NCBI GenBank assembly: GCA_022478985.1
Contig: JAKSZP010015893.1
Location: forward strand, 1 to 64,000
Reading direction: 5' to 3'
DNA from: Massospora cicadina
Taxonomy: Eukaryota; Entomophthoromycota; Entomophthoromycetes; Entomophthorales; Entomophthoraceae
DNA: 64,000 nucleotides
A model generated the notes under the pieces. It was not told where the DNA came from. It made no database searches and saw only the letters and a list, made by a program, of their open reading frames with translations. Below, piece by piece: positions 55,760-64,000 of the stretch. The position numbers were made by a program, and so were the translations under genes. The number at the start of each line of letters is the position of its first letter. The first letter of the stretch is position 1.

Positions 55760-57012
55760 TTTTATTTAACCAAGGTAAGCCAACCAGGGGACTGACATTA
55801 CCAAATATACGTAAAACTAAGGAAATAACCAATAAACATAAAATTGGGCACCCCAGGGTACTCAAGTTACCCCTGTTGCCAGCGGAACTGCCAGGTATGG
55901 GGGGGGTTGGTGCGCTACTCTGAGGAGGTTTCTCCTGCTATGGAGCAGGTGTGAAGGAAAGGGTCTGTGTGGAGGAGCTAGAGTGTGAACCATGATTCTA
56001 TGAGCGCTTTTTGCCTTGGTCTCATATATCCATAGAGCCAGGCTTGGAAGTGCTCCAGTAAGTGGGCATGGAATCTGTTAATAACCCCATGAATGGTTGG
56101 GACAGTTCCCTTGAACACATCTAATGCAATTGTGTGGATTGTCCACATTGCAATGGGTATTAGGGAGCGGAAGGTAGATGGGATTGGTGACTCGATCTGG
56201 AGTGTGAAGATGCTCTTTGATATCGAGAATTCCTGTTTGTTTTGGATCTTAAGCAGGCGTGCAACTTCCTGCCATATAGCTTTGGTTGGGGGGCATGTTT
56301 CTAGGCGGTGATGTAGGGATCCCTCCCCTCCACATACTGCACATGTTTTGTGGAGGGAGTTGGAGCGGTCCGCCATCCTATAGGTCCTTCTCAGACAGCG
56401 CCAGGCGTTTGCTCTTATCCTTGGATGTATGAGTGGGTGGTGTGTCATTTTCCACATTGCTTTCTGTGTGGTTAAATTATAGGGAATGTCCAACATATCT
56501 AGGTATTCTATCCTAGCTATGTTTGGGGTTGTTGCGAGCATATCCCTCTGTGGGTGGTTTTCTGGGTTTCTAAATTTGAATTGTGGGCTGGGTCATCTCC
56601 TTCCCTGTATAGTACCTGTATTCTCTATGGTCCATCCCATATGGCGGATAGTTTGGAGGATATGTTTGAAATGAGTGGAGGTTCCATGTGGACCTGTTGC
56701 AGTAGGGTGTTTGGCAAGGTATGAAAGTAGTCTGGGTGGGCTATGTGGGTTGGTTAATTTGAGCGCTTGTGCGAAGTTAGTCCTAGCTGCTCTGGACCAA
56801 TGTTGTTGTGGGAGGTCTGGAGCAAGGACTTCCTTTATCCAGGTACCTAGGATGTGATTGGCGTGGCTCTCAAAATCTATTAGTCCCATGCCTCCGCTTG
56901 AGTGTGGGCCAAATAGTCTTTCCATCCGTATAGGAGGGTGAGAGCTGGGCCACAGCCAGCCCTGGATAAGCGCGCGGATTGAAGTTATAAAGGTAGGTGA
57001 GAAGGCGATTGC
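55760..57012 (-). mobile_element. 5'-truncated LINE with perfect 17-bp TSD
   Basis: 1253 bp on the minus strand, flanked by ATGTATATAGATTTATA on both sides. The 3' end reads GTCCCCTGGTTGGCTTACC followed by AAATAAAATATAAAT, shared with the SINE and the ORF1-only unit. Only the C-terminal part of ORF2 is present. It is GC-richer than the surroundings and nearly undamaged, so it is one of the youngest insertions. Confidence 0.9.
55978..57010 (-). pseudogene. LINE ORF2 C-terminal part with CCHC (zf-RVT-like) motif, one stop
   Basis: The frame is open from the 5' truncation point through SIRALIQGWLWPSSHPPIR and GGMGLIDFESHANHILGTWI, has a single TGA at 56593-56595, and continues to SWFTL at 55981. 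The C-terminus carries CAVCGGEGSLHHRLETCPPT, a C-X2-C-X7-H-X4-C pattern as in zf-RVT domains of LINE proteins. The GLGLID-like block after the RT thumb supports this. Endonuclease and RT are missing by truncation. Single damage suggests recent arrival. Confidence 0.85.
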
Positions 57013-57387
57013 ATGTATATAGATTTATAAAGATATATATTTTTCTTTTACTATTAATTTATTTTTTTCTTATTATTATTATATTTTCCCATATTTATTA
57101 TTTTCATATAATTGTGTATACTTATATTTGATTTCTTTTCTTCTAATCAGCCCTTTTCCTAAAATTTTTTAGGAATTTAGCATGAACTTGATTATAGACA
57201 TGCCCTAAATTTTTTTTTCCTTAATAATGTAGGAGAAGTTCAAAGTCTTCTCTATAACGTTGAATGGGCCAACCAAAATGCAATTTAACTTTTGAGTTCA
57301 TCCCAAACCATGAGTATTACAAAATAATAGCTCATACCCCACAGCGAATTTGGGCAGATCATATCTGTTTTTTTGATCTTTTTCATC
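57013..57387 (-). pseudogene. R8 end of pol, C-terminal integrase tail
   Basis: Continuation of the integrase tail on the minus strand; short frames, no chromodomain seen. It begins at the right TSD of the LINE. Confidence 0.4.
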
Positions 57388-58040
57388 TCAGGCCTTACAA
57401 AGTTCAGAGTTATTATTGAAAGCCTGGGCTCGCAGTTTAATTAAGATTTCTGCAAGCTGCCTGACATACTGAGAATAACTCAATTCTTGGGGCTCTTGTA
57501 GTAAGGAATACAACAATGGTGGTAAGGCTGGGTGCTTCCCATATAGAAGTTGGAAAGGAGACATGTTTGTGGCCAAATAGTAAGAGATGTTGTAGGCAAA
57601 AATGGCCAAACTGAGGAATGTACTCCATTTGGAGGGCTTCTGAGAAGTCAGTTTCCTTAGGATATTGACCAGTGTTCCATTAACTCGTTCCACTACACCA
57701 TTTGTTTCTGGGTTATATGGAGTTGACAGAACACCACGCACCCCCATTAATTCATTGAGCTTCACAAGAATAACCATGATGAAATTTGTACCATTATCTA
57801 TTAATATGAATTGAGGACATCCATGCCAATTAATAACTTGCTCCAAGATGATTTTAGCAGTTGTTGAGGCTCCTAAGACCTGAATAGCCCTGGCTTTGAC
57901 CCAAATTTTGTCAAGTGATTGATTGCCACAATAGTATTTGTTTTTCATATTGCTAGTTAGGAGAGGTCCAACCACATCTATGGATATAGTGTTCCAAGCG
58001 AATTTGGGCCAAACAAGCTGGTATGAAGTAGCTTTTCAAA
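57388..58040 (-). pseudogene. R8 integrase core, nearly intact
   Basis: A 195-codon open stretch (57975-57388). Reading on: first D in the SIDVVGPLL block just at the frame start (about 57985), second D in ILIDNGTNF (about 57800), catalytic E in NPETNGVVERVNGTLVNIL (about 57690), so the DDE triad is present. Then AIFAYNISYYLATNMSPFQL and LYGKHPALPP follow. The zinc-binding part is in 58040-58200 and is broken. Confidence 0.85.
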
Positions 58041-58179
58041 AGGGGTTTTCACCTTGGCACTATTGGAAACAACTCAAAGTTTCATGGATGTCAAAATGCA
58101 TCGATTCCCAATTATAATTTTGCTTGAGTTGCTCCTTTGTTTTCTTGAAGCCTCCATGGCTGGTGGCCTTATGAGCAGC

Positions 58180-58365
58180 CAAAATTAAATCTGCTCAGGC
58201 CAAGGGACGTGGAAATATATATTTCTTCCCATCAATCACCTTGAATAAGACTCATTTTTCAGTGTAGGTGTCCTTTCTTAATTTGGAGAGAATTTTCTGC
58301 ACTGGTTTGGGCTCATTGGCAAAAGCTCCACTAACCATTTTCTGAAATAAGGCATCCGCAGGCTG
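58180..58365 (-). pseudogene. R8 RNase H-integrase spacer and zinc region, broken
   Basis: Minus strand frames read PVQKILSKLRKDTYTEK and related charged pieces, as in the spacer after RNase H of relatives. Stops present. No further motif. Confidence 0.45.
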
Positions 58366-58995
58366 TCAGAGGGTTGCCACAATGGGCAGATGAGACAAAT
58401 AATCAGCATTCTGATACTTAGCACCAGCCTGATGATTGATGTTATAGTCATAAGCCTGCAGCTTAAGTGCCCAGAAAGCCAAACTTCCTTCTGGCTCTTT
58501 CAAGTTATTAAGCCAGCTTAGGGTTGCATGATCAGTAACCATGGTAAAATGCACTCCATGAAGATATACTCAGAATTGTTTATAGGCATACATAACTGCC
58601 AAACATTCGCTTTCTGTCACAGTATAATTTATCTCATGGGCATTTAGGGTCCGGATAGCATAGGCTACTGGGTGCTCTTCGCCTTCTTCTCCAACTTGGG
58701 ACAAAACGGCTCCAATTGCTGTTAATAACACATCAGTTTGGACAATAAACTCCCAGTCAAAGTCATGATGGCGCAACACTGGTGCGACTAATAGGGCCAA
58801 ACAAAGCTGGTCAAATGCCCCCTGGCAGGCCAAATTCCACTCAAAAGGGACCTTATACTTAAGTAGATAAAACAAGGGTTCTCTGACTTGAGCAAAGTGG
58901 GCAATAAATTGGTGATAGTATTAATCACGCCCAAAAATACTTGAATGTCCCGTTTGGATTCAGGCCTCTTCATTTTAGATATTGTTTCCAATTTA
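58366..58995 (-). pseudogene. R8 RNase H, near-complete
   Basis: Open 58875-58570: VAPVLRHHDFDWEFIVQTDV, GAVLSQVGEEGEEHPVAYAI, EINYTVTESECLAVMYAYKQ, one stop, then 58554-58366: HFTMVTDHATLSWLNNLKEP and YNINHQAGAKYQNADYLSHL. Catalytic D (VQTD), E (ESECLAV) and D (VTDHATL) are all present. One stop separates the parts. Confidence 0.85.
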
Positions 58996-59640
58996 GCCAG
59001 TTGTGGCCAAAGACTTTCTTTATCAAATTACAAACTAAGATATTACAGCTGGTCCTTAAAGAATTGACACTTCTGGGTCTTGATCTTCAAGTTTGCAGCT
59101 GCTAACCTCTTGAAAATCTCTTCCATGTGTTCCAAATGTTTATAAAAGGTACGGCTGAATACATTTATACTGTCTAGGTATACTAGTACACATGACAATT
59201 TATGATCTCTCAATATAGTGTCCATCGCTCTCTGGAAGGTTGCTGGAGCATTACAGAGTCCTTGGGGCATCCTCGTTGGTTGAGCTAACCCTTCTTGGGT
59301 AATAATAGTGCACTTTTCTTGCTCAGCTTCGGGCAGGTCAATTTGCCAATAGCCACTAATTAAATCCATCATTGAGAAGAACTTTGCATTTTCAAGCCTG
59401 TCTAGGGCATCGTCAATATGCGGAAGAGGATATGAATCCTTTTTTGTAACTTTATTAAGCTTCTGGTAGTCAATAACAACCCTGTTGCTCCCATCTTTCT
59501 TTTTTACAATGAGAATCGGGGCAGCCCATGGACTCTTGGATGTATCAACATACCGCGGTCTAAGAGTTCCTTAATTTCCTTTGACACAACCTCTTCAGGA
59601 GTTTTTAAACGCCTAATTGGCCTTAATCAAATAGGTAAAT
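58996..59640 (-). pseudogene. R8 reverse transcriptase, catalytic box YLDS
   Basis: Open 59372-59043: MMDLISGYWQIDLPEAEQEK, MPQGLCNAPATFQRAMDTIL, then the catalytic box YLDSINVFS (YLDS 59180-59169): the second D is S. The thumb KTQKCQFFKDQL follows. The fingers part (IVKKKDG..., about 59490-59520) is in a neighbouring frame. Everything else is well preserved, so the S is notable. Confidence 0.85.
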
Positions 59641-60448
59641 GGTCCCCAGTATCTATCTTATGGGTTATTCCTCTTGCACATCCCAAGTCAAAGCTGTCCT
59701 TGGGAATATCTCATGGTATTTCTTGAAAGATCCTTAGACTCAGTCCTTTTCCTGTTCATTTAGTTCCCCTAAATTGGCCACAGTATGACATTATTCACAT
59801 AATCCAACTCATCACCAGGAAGCCCTAGATCATCCAGGGTTCTAAAATCTTGAAAAGATTCAATTTCCATGATAGGAATCACATGGAGGTAGGCAACCAT
59901 CTGGTACCTTTTGATAAAAATTGGCCAATTTTGCATGTTTGCGCAGAGGACACTAATTTCTCAATGTCCAGGAATAATTATCTTGGGCGCCACATTAGGT
60001 TCGAATCAGGTTTGTGACCAAGGTTGATAAACTTTGCCTTAGAGCCCTTCTGGGATTTGAATTGTTAGTCGGAACTAATGTCTGCATTCCATAGTCCAGA
60101 GTTAGCTCCCTATTTTCTTGGAGGGGTATTCCCTTAGACTCATGGATTTGCGTTGGCAGGGCCTTGACAAGGCACTTTAATTTATGGTATTTGATAGGGA
60201 TTATTCCATCTTGATAGGCCAAATTAATAAACAGAGTAGGCTTCTTCGGTCCCAATTTTGCGTTTTTTATATAGTAAATCGGGATGGTTTGGTTCAGGAT
60301 GGTTAAGGTGTCATCCTTATGACTAGTAATCACTCCATATTCTCATAAAATCGGTGCCAATAAGGACCTCATAGTTCTTATTAGGCAAGACTATATCTGG
60401 AGAAGATACTACTATAGACTCAAACCTTATAGGTAAGGCACTATATGC
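59641..60448 (-). pseudogene. R8 protease-RT linker
   Basis: Open 60333-59995: DDTLTILNQTIPIYYIKNAK and LFINLAYQDGIIPIKYHKLK, the lineage linker. The open frame ends in a stop at 59995 before the RT. Confidence 0.75.
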
Positions 60449-60841
60449 CTAAAGAGCTCTGGTGGTATGTGTTCCTGCAGTGCCATATTCTTGATCATGG
60501 GCAGCATACGGGGCTATTCCCAACTTCTTCACCAACTTAGTGCTGACAATATTTAAAGGAGCTCCACTATCAATAATGGCCCAAACATGGACCTTATTGA
60601 CAGCAATATTGGCGTAGGTACACTCAGAGTATGGTTCAGAAGAGTTTATTAAGTAAATAGATTCGGAGTTGCCCAACTCCAAGTGAGATTTGAGGCAAGA
60701 ACATATTTCAGGGAAGTTTTCCGTCAGAGTCTGCATGGGGATTGTGACCTGTACATCTTTTAAAGAGGGCAGATCACGAGAGCAAGTGGTATAAGGATCA
60801 AGGCCGTGGTCCATAATTTGCTTAGCATATGGTTTAGCCAT
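60449..60841 (-). CDS. R8 retropepsin (protease) frame, active site intact
   Basis: 130 codons open, starting at ATG 60841. Residues 61-84 (SIYLINSSEPYSECTYANIA) lead to the active site AIIDSGAPLNIVSTKLVKKL at residues 88-107, with D91-S92-G93 at 60571-60563. Ty3/Gypsy proteases of this type act as homodimers that cut Gag-Pol. The frame is a piece of gag-pol rather than an independent gene; it lies between the zinc knuckle at 61117-61158 and the linker. An early stop in gag and the broken linker make a functional polyprotein unlikely. Confidence 0.7.
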   Translation of the reverse strand: MAKPYAKQIMDHGLDPYTTCSRDLPSLKDVQVTIPMQTLTENFPEICSCLKSHLELGNSESIYLINSSEPYSECTYANIAVNKVHVWAIIDSGAPLNIVSTKLVKKLGIAPYAAHDQEYGTAGTHTTRAL

Positions 60842-63227
60842 CTCTATTCAGGCTTCTTCTGAAGCTTCACCTAATTTTTGGCCTTTTTGGGATCTGGTTG
60901 TAACCATATGTACATCGTTGGCCATAATACGATGTAAGAAATCTTTGTTGATTAAATCAGACACAAAACGTTTTCCAGGATTGGGAGATGTGTTTTTGAT
61001 ATGATGGGTGGTAGTAAAGAATTTCGCCTCATCTCCACCTGCCCTTTTCCCGATTCTGAATCCTTTTCAACTTTATATGCCACATTAACTCCTGATTTTA
61101 TGTCCATTTGGGTATAACACTTATTGGCAAAGTACCCTTTTCTACCGCAATGATAGCAAGTGATGGCATTAGATTTGGGATGGTCAGATTTCTAGTCCTT
61201 AAAATTCCCATTTCTCTCTTGATCATGACTTTTTTACTATTTTTCTTTTGAGGATGCACCCAGTGCTGATTGTTTGGCCAATTTGGTGCCTTAAAACTTC
61301 TTTCACAGCAGCGTAAGTAGTTCACAAGTCTATTTGTTTCCATATCACGATTAAAGGCCAGAATCATTGCTCATTTCAAATCACGATAGGGCTGCACAGC
61401 ATGTTCCATGGCAATTTTCACATCAAATTCAGTCATAATGTTCGATCTGAGGAGCACTTGGGCTTCATGATAAAATCGGTTGGCAAAGTCTTTTATGGAC
61501 TCATTGGGTCTGAACTCAATATTCAAGAGCTCCGTCTTTTGGGTTAGAAGCTTTTTGGGCCCACCAAATTCCTTAATGACAGCCTGTCTGGCCTCATTGT
61601 AAGACCAATCTCCCCCTAAATAGGGCATTATGAGGTCTACGCTGTGAGAATCCAAACAATTGATGAGGTCTTTTGCTTTTGCATGATTGGGCAATTCTCT
61701 CATGGACTTCTCAAAAAGCTTTAAGAAGGATTATATATTGCCTTCTTTATAGAATCTCAGCAAATTAAGTGGTATGAGATCATCTCTGCCTGAGTCCCTA
61801 ACAGGAGAGGCAGTTTTTCTTCTCAAGTTTGACCAACTTGGAGAACCTTTGGTCAGAATAGGATGCTGTGAGCGGCTTGAAGTGGGCAAAGAGGTCACTA
61901 CACGTGGAATATTTCGTGTATTTGATACATCTGAGTCATAGTCTTCATCTGCCTCATAATAATCCTCAGAATCGCTTGACTCTGTTTTCCAAAATTGGGA
62001 CTGACGTGGTTTCTTAAGCACAACTTGGCATGCCTTTGGGGCCGCATCTTCATCCTCCCCTCCCCCAAGATTGGTTGCACATTTGAAACTATTAATCTTA
62101 AGATTCTCCATTTCCTTGTTAACTTGAGATAGAACTGCTTCAGCTAATGCCTGTTGGGAAAGAAGTGCTTTCATTTCTACCAACATTATCTTCATTCTGG
62201 TGTTAGCAAGCAATAGTCAACTCTCCATACTATTTTACTCATCAAATAAGATTGTATTAGAAGTATGGAGTTTGGAAATAGTTGACCATACGTTGGCTAA
62301 TTTAACCTTAATATTTAAATTGTTGGTTGTTCTACTGTAACAGGAGGTAACTGAGCTAAAGCCTCGATATACCTTTGAGTAGCTGCAAATTCAGTCTGGA
62401 TATTCACCCAATCTGACATATTTTCTTCCAACTCTCAGAGGGTTTTCCTTTAATAGTGACCTGTTGTAAAAGATTTTCCATATTAGATGCTACGTAATGG
62501 TACTGCGTTTCAAGTCTGATGCAGTGGTTGGTAAAATCCTGTTTCCACTGACTTGAGAATCCAGAATAATTTAGCACTTCTGTTGCTATTTTCGGATGCC
62601 TTCATTAAGCTGAGCTACCAACTCATCAATCCAATCATTATCATCTGCTGCAGCTCCAGTGATTTAAACATTTGCTTTTCGCACTTCTGAAAAGCAAGTA
62701 TCCAGATTCTCTAACAAGAAAGCTTGAGATGACCGTTCCTCATCTTGGACACAGTGAAGGTGGGAAAACTCAAAACTTTGGCGTGTAAAATGCGTTGAGC
62801 ATGCTTGATAGATGGCTGTACAAAATTGACTAAATATTCATATGTGTTAGCCTGATTCTCTTGTAATCTTCAGGCCAAAGCAGCCATGGTGGCTTCTCTG
62901 TACTTTAGATAAATTTCGTTCTTTGGGGCTTGGTCCTTCATATAGTAAAACAGACCAAAGCTTAGGTCAATTGCTGAAGAACCAACCTGGTAACCTCAAA
63001 ACAAGGTTTCCAACATTTCTTTGATGTTGGCCTGGGTAAACTCATCCAGATTAGAGGGTAATGTTAGACCTGTACAAGTCAATATTAGTTCTAATGAGTA
63101 CTCATTCCCCTCCTCATTGTTGGAATGACTTGATGTAAAATGTTCAATAAACTGAACATCGATAGTTTCCATCCCATTATAGCTATTCTTTTTGGGCAAA
63201 TTCTGAAAGCTGATCGTCCATGCTCAT
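60842..63227 (-). pseudogene. R8 gag, degraded, zinc knuckle with H to Y
   Basis: It starts at ATG 63227 (MSMDDQLSEFAQKE, then a stop); a neighbouring frame continues 63199-62996. The open piece 62213-61731 has an acidic stretch (SSDSEDYYEADEDYDSD), and 61703-61371 is capsid-like (SVDLIMPYLGGDWSYNEARQ, RPNESIKDFANRFYHEAQVL). The knuckle CYHCGRKGYFANKC (61158-61117) has Y in place of H, so zinc binding is doubtful. Confidence 0.75.
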
Positions 63228-63248
63228 ATTAGGTAGTTGTATTTTTTG

Positions 63249-63259
63249 AGTGAGCACCA
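63249..63259 (-). other. R8 primer-binding site
   Basis: TGGTGCTCACT on the minus strand, three bases inside the 5' LTR. It is identical to the first eleven bases of the R4 and R6 site. Confidence 0.8.
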
Positions 63260-63262
63260 AAA

Positions 63263-64000
63263 TGTTAAGTTTTCAGCTGATGGTGCAAGCTAAAATGATT
63301 AAACAAGAAAATTGAGGATCTATACTCGCTTTTCTAGTGAAACTCCTGCTTGTAATCAGGAAGTAAATTCTCTGATAATCCTCAATAATAGCCAGGAAAC
63401 TCCATTATGCTCACCGTTCTTAAGTATATTGGCAACAACAATCATGAGACCTTCTGTCTTCATACAAAATTAGGAAAACATTCCTTTATAATTGGGACTA
63501 CTTTTCCATCAGGTAACTGAGTACTTCTCTTTGGGAAGTATAAATGCACACAACTATCTAATATAGATATAAATGCAGCAGATAGGAATACCAGATAGAT
63601 GACAGGTGGACAGCAATAATTAATAAACTAAAGTACAGTAGTTATCAATAATCAATAGATAAATGATGATTTATTAATTGACCAAACGCTGGTATTATAT
63701 ACCTCTCAGGCATCTCCTCGCTGAACTCATCTACTAGATGAGTTCATTCATAATGTGCCAATTCTCTGCTGGCCATGGCAATAATTATGAAATATCCCCA
63801 AGTCAATTTGGCCATAGATTGACTAAAGTTAACAATCATTTCAGCCCAATTGAAGGCAAATTTACACTCACAATTGGGACAATTTTGGTTGCAAACTCAA
63901 CTTCAAAATTCTTCCCAATTAAAGCTACGTCATAACTTGATGAATAACAATAAATGGGGATAATAATATACAAACGACAAAGATGACCACCCCTAATAGG
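63263..64000 (-). repeat. R8 5' LTR, cut by window end
   Basis: TGTTAAGTTTTCAG onward, close to 53345-54476 throughout. It is expected to end near 64390, outside the window. Contains the palindrome at 63723-63745 and a 65-codon plus-strand open frame (63738-63935). Confidence 0.9.

Larger units (their letters stand above)
53345..64000 (-). mobile_element. R8: Ty3/Gypsy-type LTR retrotransposon, best preserved, runs off the window
   Basis: 3' LTR on the left (53345-54476), then PPT, an antisense ORF, a LINE insertion, integrase, RNase H, RT, protease and gag, primer site and 5' LTR (63263 onward). The two LTRs are clearly more alike than any other pair here, so it is the youngest Gypsy element. 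Long open stretches remain in integrase, RNase H, RT and gag. Likely TSD CCAGG on the left; the right copy is outside. It landed in the gag of R9. Confidence 0.9.

Noticed and set aside
57388..61703. R8 as an active, intact element
   Set aside because: Stops in gag, RNase H and the linker, a changed zinc knuckle (H to Y) and YLDS in the RT argue against activity, although it is the best kept.
1..64000. Repeat-induced point mutation (RIP) as the cause of decay
   Set aside because: LTR pairs differ by many kinds of substitutions and indels. Some CG to CA or TG changes are visible but I could not count them; without a dinucleotide index I make no claim.
1..64000. A CRISPR array, operon, or other prokaryotic defence system
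   Set aside because: No short regularly spaced repeats, no Shine-Dalgarno-led gene series, and every long coding signal is retroelement-derived.

Overview
The window looks like intergenic DNA from a large, AT-rich, repeat-dominated eukaryotic genome. The likeliest source is a fungus, perhaps a basidiomycete with a transposon-inflated genome. That rests on the mix of element types (several Ty3/Gypsy lineages, two with chromodomains, and a LINE with a zf-RVT-like CCHC end), on AT-rich spacers, and on the absence of any bacterial-type or clear host gene. The taxonomic call is inference. I found no intact host gene, rRNA, functional tRNA or CRISPR array. Nearly all coding signal is decayed gag/pol.

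The layout is a stack of nested insertions, most of which can be dated relative to each other by target-site duplications (TSDs). Left block, about 250-29870: R1, an old plus-strand chromovirus. It is split by a SINE (1454-1739, TSD ACACCGCGCTA), by minus-strand R2 (3798-11628, TSD ATGGT), by a solo LTR (11842-12990, TSD GTATC) and, inside its 3' LTR, by R3 (about 16393-29716). R3 is split by R4 (20271-26556, TSD CAAGC), and R4 carries a 231-bp retroposon-like insertion (TSD ATCCTCCATCAA). That gives four levels of nesting. R2 also holds an LTR-like insertion (7392-8352).

Middle block, about 30000-50800: R5, an old plus-strand Gypsy element. It is split by a 1952-bp ORF1-only LINE derivative (34459-36410, 14-bp TSD), a MITE-like element (37163-37668) and R6 (37771-50401, TSD ACCAG). 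R6 is split by minus-strand chromovirus R7 (40748-46749) and by a 573-bp hairpin-bearing insertion (47284-47856).

Right block, 50800-64000: an LTR/primer-site remnant, the gag of another element (R9), and then R8 (53345 to beyond the window). R8 is the best-preserved retrotransposon, on the minus strand, and carries a 5'-truncated LINE (55760-57012, perfect 17-bp TSD). Between its pol and 3' LTR, R8 carries an antisense ORF of unknown function.

R2-R6 and R8 look like one lineage: a shared primer site TGGTGCTCACT, a related retropepsin and linker, and no visible chromodomain. R1 and R7 form a second, chromodomain lineage. LINE, SINE and ORF1-only unit share a 3' tail, which suggests that the LINE machinery mobilised the other two. 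Points of most interest are the antisense ORF of R8, an ORF of R7 that runs through the polypurine tract into the LTR, the SINE/LINE/ORF1-only trio, and YLDS/YLNS replacements of the YxDD catalytic box in two elements.
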